From: Phylloscopus collybita
Taxonomy: Eukaryota > Chordata > Aves > Passeriformes > Phylloscopidae
Direction of reading: 5' to 3'
Length of the DNA stretch: 64,000 bases
Assembly (NCBI GenBank): GCA_027886175.1
Contig: JAJNNQ010000009.1
Location: 14,543,501-14,607,500, forward strand
Both the position numbers and the translations under genes were made by a program. Under the pieces are notes generated by a model. That model saw only the letters and a program-made list of their open reading frames with translations, was not told the DNA's origin and ran no database searches. Of the stretch, positions 1-13,327 are shown one piece after another (the first letter of the stretch is position 1; every line of letters starts with the position of its first letter).

Positions 1-717
1 GATTTCAAGGTCATAAGGTGTCATGTTCACACCTTGTCCATTACTCTGATTATTTTTGAGGAATTATATGCTGGCAGGAAGTTTTACAAGGTTTAACAAG
101 GTCAACAGCCTCTTGGAAAATAGTATGACTCCAAGACCTGAAGATCCTGGATTCATCCACATCCAGATCGCTTTAAAAGCTGGCCACTGAAAAGCATCAC
201 CGAAGAGATTAAATAATAAGGAACTGCATCCTTTCAAAGTTAAAAAGAAAGAAAAATGTATAAAAGTGGATGTTATGTGATTAGGAAGTAAGGCAAATTT
301 TTAACTTCTTTTCTATTCTTCTTTTGCTATTATCAGGGTAACTTTCTGCAAGGTAATTCAGATTAAAATCCCACATTAGTGTAACCTCTGCTAAACACGT
401 CTAAATTTATAAACAATGGAATTTAATTATCAACATCAAAGGGATAATTAAGAAATTTGGATCTATGATTGCACAGAGAAATGGTGTACAGTGAAGAGTA
501 ATTATAAGATTAACTGGTGCATATGAATTCAAGAATGTTGAATCTGTTAAGTCTTGCACTGAAGCCCTTGAGACGCTTGTTTGCATGCAGCAGGATGCAT
601 GCAACTTCTGTAACAGAGATAAACAGACCTCACATGGAAATATTTTTAGTTTTGACAGCTACAATTCAAGAATAATAGTATGGATTAAGAAGAAATACTC
701 TGTCTTTTCCTAAGCCA
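1..717. other. AT-rich non-coding DNA, nothing recognised
   Basis: No open frame with protein-like composition, no repeat family and no RNA gene could be recognised. The sequence is AT-rich with scattered homopurine and homopyrimidine runs. It is most simply intergenic or intronic DNA. Confidence 0.6.
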
Positions 718-721
718 GGTG

Positions 722-815
722 TTTTGTAAGATATTTACTAAATATCTTTTTTGTAAGATATTTACTAAATATCTTGTATTTTTTGTAAGATATTTACTAA
801 AAGATATTTACTAAA
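722..815. repeat. Short tandem array of self-complementary units
   Basis: About three and a half copies of a unit TTTTGTAAGATATTTACTAA lie head to tail. In the first two copies (728-748 and 755-775) the arm AAGATATTT is followed by ACT and then the exact reverse complement AAATATCTT, so each forms a perfect 9-bp stem with a 3-nt loop. The third copy (787-800) lacks the right arm and runs into another left arm (801-815). Copy spacing is 27 and then 32 bases. This is a local tandem duplication rather than a known transposon. Confidence 0.85.
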
Positions 816-2291
816 ACAATAGTGACTTGTTTTAGTATTTAAAAAAATATGTTACTGTGGAACTTATCATTGTACTCAAGAAGCTGAGGAGACTAGAAGG
901 AAGGTATAGTCCAAAGCACTTTATTATTATAGAAAAATAAAGCAATACAAAATTCTGAATTAAATCTACTTTTTTCTTTGAAAACCAGAAAAGAAATCTG
1001 AATTGCACTCTTTTTCTCTTTCTTTCCTATCATTAGCAGCAGAAAGAATTTAGGATATACACAAAACTCTAGGTCAGGGGCACGGCTTCTGAAGGGAAGT
1101 CAGTGTTGGGTGAACTTGCAACTGACCCTGTGAACTGAAAAAGATCAAGTGGCTTTTAAAATACAATTAAAAAAATAAAACTTAAATAATTTACTAGAAA
1201 AAAAGTCCTTTCGAATACCAAGAATTTGTGTTTCTAAAACAGTCAGGTGTGTTTGATGACCCAACACTAGAATTACTTCAGTGTAAAGAAAAACTAAGCT
1301 ACCAGAATGCAATAATTTTTTTTATTTCTCAGGGAGGTTTGCCTTGCTGTCAAGACTCTTCCACCTTTTATATCTGATGTACCATGTCACACCTACTTAA
1401 AAATACAGGTTTTCAGTTAATTGAATAACAATATTTTTCTTTAATTAACAATACCTGTAAATGTAAATTAAAACCTTGCCTGCAGTGTGGAGAGAAGCGT
1501 TAATAAGCACTACATATAAAATGATCCTGAGACCTCAAATAGAAGAAAAGTTGGGTACATTTGAATATATGATCACTGGTACTTGAGCTTTCTCCAATTT
1601 CCTTATTACTATGAAGAATTATCATAGATGAATGCAAAAATATTTGGTGGACAATATTGTCAAGAGCTGTCAACAACTGTGCTTTCTTCATTGAACTACA
1701 CTTTGGCAGCTGCTGCCCCACTGGGTGGCTCCTATGCTATACTTTTAATAGTTTCTATGTTTTCAAATATAATTTTTAAGCAATATTTTGTCTAATTTAT
1801 ATGACCAGCCAAACCAGAAGCTGAAAAAAATAATATTTTTTAACTTCCTTTCTGATGAATAATAAATGTCACATAGGAATTGGAAAGTAGGATGTACTTG
1901 CATGTGCCATCTGCCGCGTATGGGAACAGAAGAAAGATATTAGACTTTAAATTAGGGGTTTCTTTCCTAGAAACTCAAAGATGAAAGAAAACCATGCTGA
2001 TCACTTGGAAAGTAATACTACTCTCTATCAGTCATTAGAAATCTATCAGTGCTTAGAAAATTTCACAATGTGACAAGATACTCTGGAGAGCTCTCTAAGG
2101 AATATCTACAAAGTGTATTTTAAATAAAAATTAATGCCATTAATGTCATACAGTCTTCTGATTATTTACTTTCATTTCTTTTCTGTTTCTTCTAGTTGCC
2201 TAAGGCCTGTGATAGCAGGATATGTGGAGAGAGTTCTGAGGTAAAATACAAAAAGTTGCATGCTGAATTTCCATAGTAGCTGACTATTTGA
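816..2291. other. AT-rich non-coding DNA, nothing recognised
   Basis: Unique-looking AT-rich sequence with many stops in all frames. No transposon, RNA gene or exon-like segment was recognised. Confidence 0.55.
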
Positions 2292-2543
2292 AAAAGTAAG
2301 GAGAGCTACATAATTACATATTTAAAAATTAACTTACCTAAAAAAAAAAAAAAACAAAAACAAAACCAAAACTACCCACATTTTGCCTCTGAAGTGGAAA
2401 CTGTCAGTGTGCCCTTTCCAGCTGCCCACTTGGCCTCAGCTGTCACAGAAGAGCCAAATGCTGACCTAACAATAAGTGACACCGTTCAGGCTTGTCTGCA
2501 AGGTGGCACACCCATGAGACACGACAAGGAAGGAGGTGGTTGA
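2292..2543 (+). other. Open frame without early ATG, protein-like 3' part
   Basis: A stop-to-stop frame of about 83 codons runs from just after a TGA at 2289 to a TGA at 2541-2543. Its first half crosses an A-run (2340-2354) and is low complexity. The second half, from about 2379, is locally richer in G and C and reads as a mixed, charged peptide with the segment EEPNADLTISDTVQACLQGG. The only ATG is near the end, so it is not a complete gene. It could be a decayed exon or retrocopy, or chance. No family is recognised. Confidence 0.15.
2341..2375. repeat. A-rich / A-C low-complexity tract
   Basis: A run of 14 A is followed by CAAAAACAAAACCAAAAC-type sequence. Similar A/C tracts recur at 6.17, 13.27 and 26.76 kb. 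Confidence 0.85.
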
Positions 2544-5370
2544 CAGTGGTGGTGTCCTCCAGGATGTGTTCACATGGGATGGTTGAGGTGTTTCTGCCTT
2601 CATTTTTTTTTTATTTTACAGCAATAAAATAAATACCAAATTTTGTTGTCTTCTGCTTTATAATTTCTTAGTTAACTGTTATGTACAGATTTTTAAACAG
2701 TTGTCAATTTTATTATTTTTAATATCAGATATTAGCATTTATTGTACATATGAAAAATAGGAGTGGAATAAATGGAAAGATAAACAGGACAAGAGTGAAT
2801 TGTTTTGAAAAAGTGGTAGAAATCACGTTCAGAACAGTTGGTCATACACAAAAAATAAAGTTTCTGGAGAAAACCCTTCATACTAGACAGTATTTTAATA
2901 TTTACTATTACCTGCAATACTCTAGGGCCTTGCAAGTGCCAACCTGGGCTCAAGGTATCTTTTTTTGTAGAGCTTTAGTTAAAGTTTCTTGTAAAATACT
3001 TTCTAAATGATTTTGACTCAAGTCAGAAAAAATTTGTCAAAATAAAGAAATTATGAAATGCAATTTGCTTATACATAGTATTTATAGTAAGCTGGTACCA
3101 TCATAAAACCCAACACAGATAATATTATACATGAAGGCTTGCGAACAGAGGAGAAAATGTAGAAATTTGGCACTATCCCTGAAAATACTGCCAATGCTCT
3201 ATATTTGAACTTGTATCTTTCCTCCTTTTTTAAATCCAAATTTTTTGGATTTTTTGGCTCAACACTTGGTAGCACACAGATGACCTGGGACAACTTTAGC
3301 CTGTAAGATAACTGCAGATAACTCATGTTCTGCTTTCAATTCTGTCCACATTCCCCTCTGAGATGAAACCTGTGTATGGTTCTGGGGATAAATTGGTTCA
3401 GAGACCCCTCCCTGCAGGTGCCATGGGTAAAAGAAGGAAACTACACCTGGCTGGGCCATTTCCAACCTTCCAGCATTAAGATGCTATTTCAGCAGCCCTT
3501 TTGCTGCAGACACCCAACATTCCTTTAGTGGCACTGCTGGACATACCATGCAACCTTAGGGTGACACTATAATGTAACAGTCCTCAAGCTATCTAAGAAA
3601 TGATTTCTCAAACAAAAAGACTGCAAGGCTAAGCTTTAAGGCTGCAAGGGCATTACAAAGAGCTCACAAGAGACCTGGACTGCTATGACACATGGAAATA
3701 ACCTTCTGGTTTTAGAGTGACTCACCCTGAAAAGCAGATGCTTGAGCCACTCAGTTCCCTTGCCTATGGAGCAAGGGGCCACAGCTTGAGGCCCCTTGTT
3801 ATTACAGCTATCAGTGTTGCTTTAATAGAAGTCTGGTAGTGTTTTCTCTGGTATTGACATCTGCTACCATAAAATGGAACCAAGCAGAATTTATTAGAGA
3901 TTAAAAACCTAAGTCTGAAGTCAAATTTCATCTTGTGAGCTTTATCAGCTTCCTTATGCTAATTAGAATATTATGAAATATTAAAAGAACATCAACCTCT
4001 GCTCCCTGCACAGTTTTCCTGTAAATATTGATTTACAGTTTTTTAGTACGGAGAGCAAGCAAATAAAAAAATTGCCCAAAGCTTCAGGAGGAATATCCTG
4101 GTTGAGGAGTCACCTCCCAGTTTCTCCATCAGAAGGAAGCCAGACTGTGTATGAATCGCCAGAAATGGCTGTTGGAGCCTCTGAGCACCTACACAAAGTA
4201 AGAAATACCTCAAACATCACAACCCTCTTTTGCCTTGCTTTTCCCAGTGTAATCTCAGAAAATTAGTCTGTAAGGCTTGTCTCCTCCTGCAGGGAGGATG
4301 AGAGAGACCAGCACACATGGACTGTGAGTACAGAGACATGCAGCCATGACCTGGAGGGGAACAGCCCTCTGAGCAGCTGACAACAAGGCCAGTGCTTCTC
4401 ACCAGTGCTCAGAATAGGTAGGATGAGACAAATGCTGTCTGAAGGACATGCCTTTACAATGAATTTCTTAAGTTTACACATGACAAAATCTATTCCCAGA
4501 CCCTGAGAGAAAAAAGAGTGGTTTGAGAGATGGAAGTCTGACAGAATTATACTCATATATTCTGTGCAGATCTATCAAAAAATGCTTGGAAATTTACACA
4601 TAATTGATCATTGCTTGTATTTTCTGAAGCTATAAGTCTTAGAATCTTAGTCATATCATTTCATGTAATTAATTTTGCTAGGTGGCAAGCCAGTCCCCAG
4701 TCTTTTGTTTATTGTTAGTCACTCTCTAGGAAATAACATCTTAAAGAAAGAGGACAATAGCATGGCTCATTTTCAGGCTGATTTTTTTCCCCAGAAACAA
4801 GGTATAAAAAAGATGAATAGGTCAAGAATTGAAACACTCATCTCTATAGCATTGTATGTGTACCTGGTGAATGTAAGACAAGGCATATTCTATTAGAAAA
4901 GCCATGGTTTATGTCTCAGCATGCCATCCTCTTGTTCTGTTGCTGCTCACTGCACACACATACCTCAGAATACCCTGAGTTCAGCAGACATGGGTTGGGC
5001 TATGTGGGAAGAGAAAAAAGTTGTATTGAAATACATCCTGTGCAGCAGGCTTCACACTTAGTTTTCACAAGTCTCCAGCTTCTGCTGACATGGCTCTGAG
5101 TTTGACAAGATAGGTCAGTCTAGTTCAAAAGCTGGAACTCATTATGGCAGTAAATTTACTGTAAATACTTTGCAGTAAATATGTGGGGAAAATGAACTAT
5201 AATACAAGTATTTTTGAGCAACTGTTAAATGCTGGGGTTGGGCCAAATGGACAGTTGGCCTGGGGCACCAGATTTTTCATAGGCACACGTACCGTTAATG
5301 AGCACTTAGTCCATCTATCTGTTACCTTCAATCACTCATGGGTGCCTTCATTCTGCCTCCAGGACGTCTG
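2544..5370. other. Non-coding DNA, nothing recognised
   Basis: No gene or transposon was identified. The only small structure noted is a perfect 14-bp palindrome CAGTAAATTTACTG at 5148-5161, followed by another CAGTAAAT at 5173. Several open frames of 60-97 codons occur, but none has recognisable domains. Confidence 0.5.
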
Positions 5371-5610
5371 AGCCGACACGTCTCGCCACAGCCTGGCAGC
5401 AGGAAGCCTTGATGTAGCCTCGAAGATGAGAGAAGGCAGCTGCAGATGAATGAACGCATGAAACTAGAGAGTGATGCAGACAGAAGCGGAATCTGCATGC
5501 TACCATCTTGCGGGTTTCTGTTGTTTTGTCTTGGTCAAGTAACAGTCTGCCCTCTCTGTGTGGGAGGATGTGGTCCTAAAAGGCAACTTCGGATGTAAAA
5601 GGGCAAGGTG
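5371..5610. other. Local CpG-bearing patch of unknown nature
   Basis: About 240 bases contain roughly ten CpG dinucleotides (for example within GCCGACACGTCTCG, CTCGAAGATG and TTGCGGG) in surroundings that are nearly CpG-free. The patch is also somewhat GC-richer. It is not a CpG island by size. It could be a recent unidentified insertion, a small regulatory element or an exon fragment; nothing in it is recognised. Confidence 0.3.
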
Positions 5611-8600
5611 GCAAAAGGGTTTGTTCCCAATACATATTGAAAACTCTGATCTTGTTATTTTCTTTCTTCCTTCTTCCTCTGTTCATTTTGCTTCATGACT
5701 CCCCTCAAAATTACTTTCTTACAATTTCTACTTATAAAACACTTTAAAAAACTTTATTTAATTTTATTAATACTCTCAGTTGAAGCAACTTGTAGAGACG
5801 TCATCAGTTCTCAAAAACTAAATAAATTTTATTCTATGATCTACTCAGTCTTCTGATAACAAGCAATGTTTTTCAGTGAAAATTCAAGACAAAATATAAA
5901 CAACTCTGGTTCTTGCCTAGGTAGGACAGTTTTGTACATATTTTGATATTGTGTTCCTTACAGCCACATTCTACATGGAGAAGACTGGCAAACATTAAAC
6001 CAAGCTCTTAATAAACCACCAAGAAAACAGCCAATTTAGAAACACTCAATATCGTACAAGTGACCCATTCTGACCTTCTGCAATTTTGTTTTCAATTGAA
6101 ACAATCACCAGTTCAAGCATGCAATCCAGTGCGTCCCCATCCAGTTAGGCATCCCCTCAGGGGAAAAAAACACCCAAAACCACAACAAAACCCCTTATTA
6201 AAAACTGCACATGCGTTCCTATATTTTAACTCCCCAATACCCAATACCTAATAACTACTTTATTATTATTCAGTCGAACTTTAAACACACAATCATGTGC
6301 AAAGAATCTGCAGGAGGAAACTTTAGAATCCAGGTGTTGCCTGGATCCCCAAGAATAAGTGTATAGGTGAAAAACTGAGAGGACAACTGAGTTCCAGATA
6401 AAACCTGTGTGCACTCTATGGCACACGACAAGTAATTATTTGACTATTTTTTTAAGGATGAAAAAAGGATTATTTTGCAATGCACAGTAATGAGCAAATA
6501 CTCACCAGCAGTTATTATCTTGCTTTTGTTCTCATCTAGGAATGATTTCCTCAATCAACTTGTTATTTGACACAAATAAAAAGTTCAATAAATAAACTCT
6601 ATTGGTCAATTTAAAACACTGATAATTTTGATCCATTACAGACTTCCACTTGGGGTCAAAAAGGAAATATCAGGTTGTTCAATTATTTAGTTAGAGGGAT
6701 ATAAAGATACATTTTAGATAAAAATCACACAAGGAATAAAGGGAACCTCAAATTTTAGAGAAAGAAGCAACTCGCTAGGGTTCACTAGGATTGTCATAGG
6801 CTAAATACATTATGAAGCAATGTTTTTTTAAACTGGGCTGCATGATTGGCCTGTGTGTCTCATTTTCAACATGTACTAGGATGCTGGAAATGACTTGAGG
6901 AAGTGAATTTCAGTGAATATAACTAAGTATAAGACTTAGTAATCTCATATACCTCAGGATTTAGTATCTTGTATACCTGTCTACAGGAATATATGGTCAG
7001 ATATAGGAAAAAATCTAGAAGACCAAAAGTTGTAGTGCAATTGATATATGTTTCTCCTCCCTCAATCTCTCCAGTTTCCTCATTTTCTCTCTGGAAATTG
7101 TTTGAGGTTTTTTCAACACAAAAAAGTCTTAGTATGCCTGTCACTTTCTGTTAAAAGATGTTTACAGAGTAAAAGAAACAAAATTAGATCATAAATTAAA
7201 TCAATTATGATGCCTTTACCAAGGGAAATGACGCTGTGGAATACTGTTGGCATGTTATTACAGATTCTTTTGGTTATTCTCTATTCAATATTTGTCCTGA
7301 TTTCTCTCACATAAAGGCTAAGACTTCTGCCACCAGTCTCTGCACACTGAAATTCTTAGATGTCATACTTGTATTGCTTTGCCACAATTTACTATTTACG
7401 CTTTATTCTGCTTTCTCTGTAGGATATGAGTTTTCTATCCACATCAGCCATATTTATTGGATATTTTTAAACAAAGCACCCATTTGTCTCTCTCCTTCCT
7501 TCCTGCCTTTATTTATTAAATTAGGCCATGCAGCACAGTAAAGGTGTGAAACCCAAGTTGTTTTCATTTGCTGGCTCCCAATTAAGGATGCAGCTGCTGC
7601 ACTTGAGAATAATAGCCATCCAGGAAGCCTCTGATAAAGGAAAATCAAGGAGAGAGAGGTAGACAGAAGGATCCTTACTGCAGCAGTCCTCATGGATGAC
7701 CTGTTTTAAGGAATCATTGGGAGCTGGCATTGATCTATTGTGGACTAGAAAGCTGACTGGCTAATGAAGGCATTAATGGCACTACATGCAAGACAAAGGT
7801 TTGGTCTTCAGTGTTTTGACAAGGTGCAGGAGCAATGAACCTTATGTTACAACTACACCTCTTGAGGGCTGTATTTTATTTTCTTAGGTGTACTGAATAA
7901 AGAAAGGAAATAGAAGAAAGATAAACCAAAAATAATACCATTTTGAAGGAATATCTGTGTGAACACAATGTGATAAAAATTGAATTAGCTGTGGGTCCCT
8001 GTTGAGTTGTATGAAGTAGCTGTTAAAGCTAATTCTCATTGTAACACATAATGGTATTATCGATTTACTTGATACATGGTTAATGAGTATAATTTTTCAG
8101 ACTCCTTGAATACAGCAAAATCCTGTTTACTCCTTTAGTGCAAACCTGCCTGCTGCCTGTAATTCAGCTTCCCTTTTATTGTATCTTCATTGTTCACTCA
8201 AATAGGCCTACTCACATTCCTCCACTGCTAGGACTTGATAACATATTCTGTGGGAGCACCTGCGTGACCCTTTTATTACATCTCTGTTATCCTTTGTGAC
8301 AGTCCAGTGGGAAATTCAAGAGAAACTAACAGCTGAATGGCAGGGGAGCATTAACCCCTTCAGGAACTGTACTTCATGGAAGCATTATTTCACTACATCA
8401 TGGTAACATGAAGAATGGGTAAGGGTCAACTACAGAGGTCATTATGAGACTTTAAAGCCCTGAAACTGTAAGGAAAGAGCTTAGACAGAATGGGAGAAAT
8501 TTGACAGTAAAGCACAAAAAAGAATCTAGGAAGCTTTTAAATTTTTGACACAAAATAAGCCTCAAAGGCAAAGGGGCTTTGGACTTTGAAAGGTCATTGC

Positions 8601-9957
8601 AGTCATTTTCATGGTGAGCAAAGAGGTGAGTTCTCTTCTGACACAATTGACAGTATTGAGAGCAAATTTAATTTTAATTTTGACCAGGTTTTTTGCCTTT
8701 ATTCTCAGGGATTTTAGACTCTGTGTTTAGGAGGGTTATTATTAATTCCAAATTCCATTTTAGACAGCATATGTTTCTGTGTGATTAAACTACTGTCTTG
8801 ATTTCCCAGGTCAAATATGTTTTAAAACCAATAAAATGGATATTCACTGTATATTTATTCATATCTTTATGGTACCAGTATCTGGCTATCCTCTCCAACG
8901 TACAAAAAAGCAATAATCAAAAATCCTGTTAAAGGCTTAAATGCTTTTAGAAAAATTGTAACGTGTCTTCTTTTATGTTTTTTTTGTCTCATGTCTTCAC
9001 ATGAGTTTGTTGGAAACTATCATGAGCCCTGGGCATGAGAGATCATGGAATCTTTTTTTTAACTTTTTTCCTCGGTTTATCTTGCAAGAGTATAAAGAGT
9101 ATGAGAAACTAGAGTTCTTGGAATTGTCTATTTGTATACAAAGACATGATAATATTTTATGTTTGGGTAAACCTGTTTTATTCCAAATATCTATTTTGAT
9201 CTGGCACATTGCCTCTCACTGCCCTTTCTTATTTGTGGTGTCCTTCAGCATAGTGCAGACATATCATTTCTTGACAGTCTTTGATTCTACAAAATACTCC
9301 CAAAATGAAAAAAAAAAAAGAAAATAGTCAAGACTCTTTACATAGTTTCTTCCAACCTCTCCAAAATATTTGTGATGTTGGAAGGTTCAGATGCCCTCTG
9401 TCCCCTCAGTAATCACACCTCAGACTGAATGCCTGTTTTCCTTTATTCAAATATTCTGTGGTCTTTAAATAGTAGATTAAAATAATAGAAAAAATAAAAA
9501 CAGTTTTAAAATCTTACTCCTGCTACCCAGGACCAGCCCAGCTTTAAAAAAAAATCCTAAAATGAGTTGATATTAGTAAAGAGTTTTATGGAATAGATTA
9601 AAAATTATTAAAAAGTAGAATCTATTACAGCACTTTAAAAATCTCTTCTTAAATATTCCATTAAATTTTCATGCATGCACTCTGTCCTCCCTTTTCCAGT
9701 CAGGTCATATTATCAGTTTTAATTACCCTTCATGAGCATGTGAATACATTTTTAGCTGATGTCCTTATTAATTCCAAGCATATTTTCTATCAAATATACA
9801 ATTACAGAGAAAATATGGTAAATTCTCCATTCCCACTTATCTAAAATCCAAAGGTCATACAGATTACTGTTTGAAAAGCTTTTTCTATCTGAACTTCTGC
9901 AATGACATCCAAACTCCATTTTTATATTAATGTGTGAGAGTAATCAGTCACAATAGA
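5611..9957. other. AT-rich non-coding DNA, nothing recognised
   Basis: Unique-looking sequence with short unsupported open frames (at most about 108 codons, at 9001-9327, ending in a poly-lysine run). A short A/C tract lies at 6167-6196. No transposon or RNA gene was recognised. Confidence 0.5.
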
Positions 9958-9974
9958 AATAATAATAATAATAA
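9958..9974. repeat. (AAT)n microsatellite, short
   Basis: About five and a half uninterrupted AAT units. This is a simple sequence repeat with no other content. Confidence 0.8.
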
Positions 9975-11345
9975 CAGAAAAATATATGGGATCTTCTCAT
10001 TTTTATCTACTGTATGAAGTACTTTACTCTTGGAAAAGTACTTTGAAGATGTAAGGTTCACTCTTCACTGGAATCACGGGAATTTTTTGTGCAGATATTT
10101 TGAGCACATTGCTTTAACCATTTCTTTTCTCTTGACAAAGTTACATAGTAAGGAGATTATTTATTTTTCACTACTTTAAGCAGTTGGTGTAACAAGATAA
10201 CAGTAAAAACAGAGTGTCCAAGTACAAATTTCCTAACAGAAGATACTGAATGCTACATCAATCAATAAGGGGGTTCAACTGTCAGACAGGTCCCTCTGTG
10301 GACCTTTTGTTCTGCTTGGATTTTATTTCTGTCCATATTCCTCTCATCTACCACATTCCTACAGGCAATGACTCTTACAAATTTATCATCAAATGAAACA
10401 ACCATGAAGCTATCTTCCAAGGGTATTAGTCAACTGAAAAAAAGAACCTCTGATCTGTTTAAGCCAAACTCTTCTTCTGGGGTTGTGAATATAAATTTTA
10501 TGTGCATACCCACACTGCAATAAACTGTCAACTTTGACTACAGTCACAAGTGCACAAATAGATATAGACTTATAGTGGGTTTTTCCCTTAAAAACTGATC
10601 ACACCCTGGGCTTGCTTTGATAATAATCAAAGATTACAAAAATGTGTTTGACATCTGCTTCTATTTGTCCAGACCATTAAAACTATTAATGACAAAATAA
10701 ATAAAAGACTAGAAAAATAATCTTAAACTTCTTCATGATTTGTGAGCCTCCATGAGAGAATTTACAGTTATCTAGGCAGCTTAGAATTTAACAATCACTT
10801 ATAGGGTTTTTTTCTTACTTATGCCTTAATTTTCTGATTGGGTAAAGATGGGTATTTTTTCATAAGCAATACTTTTCTGGTTAAGAGACTAAGCACATAG
10901 GTATTAATTAATCTCAATACATGTGCTTTTAAATGAGGCTCTATTATTCTTGGGTTTGTTTTTTTTTTTTTTCCTTCTTAACTTTTCCATGAGAAACCAT
11001 GGTTTCTGGTGGGGTGGGGGGAAATAAAAGGAAAAAAAAAGAAAACCAACTAGCTCATTAGAAAATCGAAGTCATGAAAGAGAAACAAGTTCTGCTTTTC
11101 AGCAATGTTTTCCATTTCATAGAATATAGATAGATTACAAATATATTGTGTCTTTGAGGAGGAGTAAGAAGAAGGAACACTGCCCCAAATGACACAAATG
11201 TGGCTTGCCCTGAGCTTAGGTTACAAGCCCCAGAGGCACAGACTTCTTGTGCTCTGAGCAGTGGGGTGGGCAGAACTGGCACCCAGGTGCATTGATTATA
11301 GGACAAGTCCAGCCTCAAGTGTATGACTTAGGTTAATATAAAATT
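9975..11345. other. AT-rich non-coding DNA, nothing recognised
   Basis: No gene or named repeat was seen. It includes a T-run near 10960 and a short G-rich stretch near 11010 (GGTGGGGTGGGGGG) that has too few separate G-runs for a classical four-run quadruplex. Confidence 0.5.
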
Positions 11346-11385
11346 TTTTATATATATATATAGCTACATATATACATATATATAA
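11346..11385. repeat. Imperfect (TA)n microsatellite
   Basis: Alternating TA interrupted by GCTACATA. A degenerate dinucleotide repeat. Confidence 0.85.
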
Positions 11386-13264
11386 ACCTACATAACCTCA
11401 CCTCCTAAGAGACTTTTATCTTGATCATCATAAGGGTATTCAAATATTAAAGCATTAAACTCAAGCATCCAAGATGGTTTCACACTGGTTTGATCATTCC
11501 ATAACAAAATACATTCACATTAAAAGTCATACTTCTCTCTGAAACTACCAAATAACTTGTCCAATATTTTTAGAGAAAAAAAAAATTGAAAAAAGATGAA
11601 TTTAAATTATTCCAAGCCTGACAACTACAGCTTGCCCTGTAGTTATAATTTAGCAGACAAAAGGCTGGGGGGTAATTTTTACCCAATAAAAAAGAGCAGT
11701 GAAGTCAGAAAATACACGAATTTTCTCTTTATTAAAAAGCTGAAAAACATAGTTACCTGCTAGGAACCATCTCCTTGATGGAATTTCTGAGTGTAAATAA
11801 AATACCATATCTACAATAATTGCCTAAGAAACAAGAAAACTTAGTATCAACAAAAAATATTTTTGATTCATTTTTAAAACCAGTAGAATAGTTAAAAATA
11901 ACTTAAAGAAACTCCAACCCAAAATCTAACCTCATTCAAAAACAGAGACTACTTTTGCTAGAACTTTGCTCACTTGATAAGAAAATTTATAGGAAAAAAA
12001 AAAGCAATTGATAGGGGAAAAAAGAGCAATAGAAACATGCTCTTACAAATGAAGAGAATGGAATGTATGAGATATCAATTTATAGGTAATCAACTAAAGT
12101 AGTTTAAACACAATAGGGGCAAGACAAATTCTAAGTTGACAGAACTATTTGTGGATAGAAAAGGGGACATTCTATCAGATACAGAAAGGCAGAAGAATGT
12201 CTGCCTTTTTTCTCTTACATACTTTAGAAGTAGCAAGTTCAAATATGCATATCAAATGAAGGGAGAATATCTTTTCAGCCCACCAGTCATTAGGAAGGAA
12301 CAAACCTGGTAACATGAACAGGAAGGAAAAAAGAATGCTAAATGCTTTACACTGGAATCTCATTGAAGAGAGAGCTGAGAATTTAGTTACCACCTCAAGG
12401 TGGTTCATAACTTTTAAAATAATATATATGAGAAGCAAACTGGTTACACTGGCTTTTGATGCAGATTTCTTTCATATTTTTAACAACATAAGAAGTGTTT
12501 GATCTTTTTGCGATTGCGATTCAGTATCAAAGGGTTATAATACAGCCAATTTTCTCCAAATTATATTTCCATATAAAATTATATAAAATAAAAAGGGTAC
12601 ATAGAGAGAAGTAGTTCATCATACCATCAGACAGATGTCTATCCTCTCATTGATAGCTATTGTCTTTGACTGTATACCTATATGTTTGACTATATGATTG
12701 AAATACAAACTATATGTTTGAAAGTTAGAATATGCTGATCTATTTAGATTAAAAAAACTACTTCAACATTTTTGAAAGTAAGGGATTCCATGAAAGAGGA
12801 TTGTTTATATACCAGAAATTCTACCATTAGTGGCTATCATAAAGAACAGAAAAATAAATACAGAATTATTCAAAATGAGTTAATAATATTTTTCTTTTTA
12901 ATAAAAATGTTTATGTAAAGGCAACATTTAGTAACATATCCTAAGAGTGAAAAGTTTAAAAGCCATTTTAAATTTTCTTGCACTAGATAATCTAAAGCAA
13001 ATTGGATTTATAAAGTGCAGAGCAATTGACCTTCTTAGATATTATATACATCACTTATAAAGTTAATTGCATTTTAATTGGGTTTTAGTAAATGGCCAGT
13101 TTTGCAATGAGATATTAGATTTTAAACCCTTTTGGCTTTAATGAGTGTTAATTTTCCTGGTGATTTGCTTCAGCATAGAAGTATCATGACTGAATTAATT
13201 CTGCCTGAAGCTATTGTACATGTAAGGTCATAAATGTTGGCAAGTAGTACAGATGATAAGGAAA
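11386..13264. other. Very AT-rich non-coding DNA
   Basis: No gene recognised. The part at about 13040-13200 has a cluster of TAATT/AATTA cores (TTAATTG, TTTAATTG, GAATTAATTC), which resemble homeodomain sites. In such AT-rich DNA these are also expected by chance. Confidence 0.45.
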
Positions 13265-13327
13265 AAATTATTTAAAAACCCACCAAAAACAAAACAAAAA
13301 AATAACCAAAACCAAAACCATAACCAG
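13265..13327. repeat. A/C-rich low-complexity tract
   Basis: CCACCAAAAACAAAAC-type sequence followed by ACCAAAACCAAAACCATAACC. This is a simple low-complexity tract of the kind repeated elsewhere in the window. Confidence 0.8.

Noticed and set aside
11005..11025. Possible G-quadruplex
   Set aside because: GGTGGGGTGGGGGG has too few separated G-runs of three or more for a standard four-run quadruplex.
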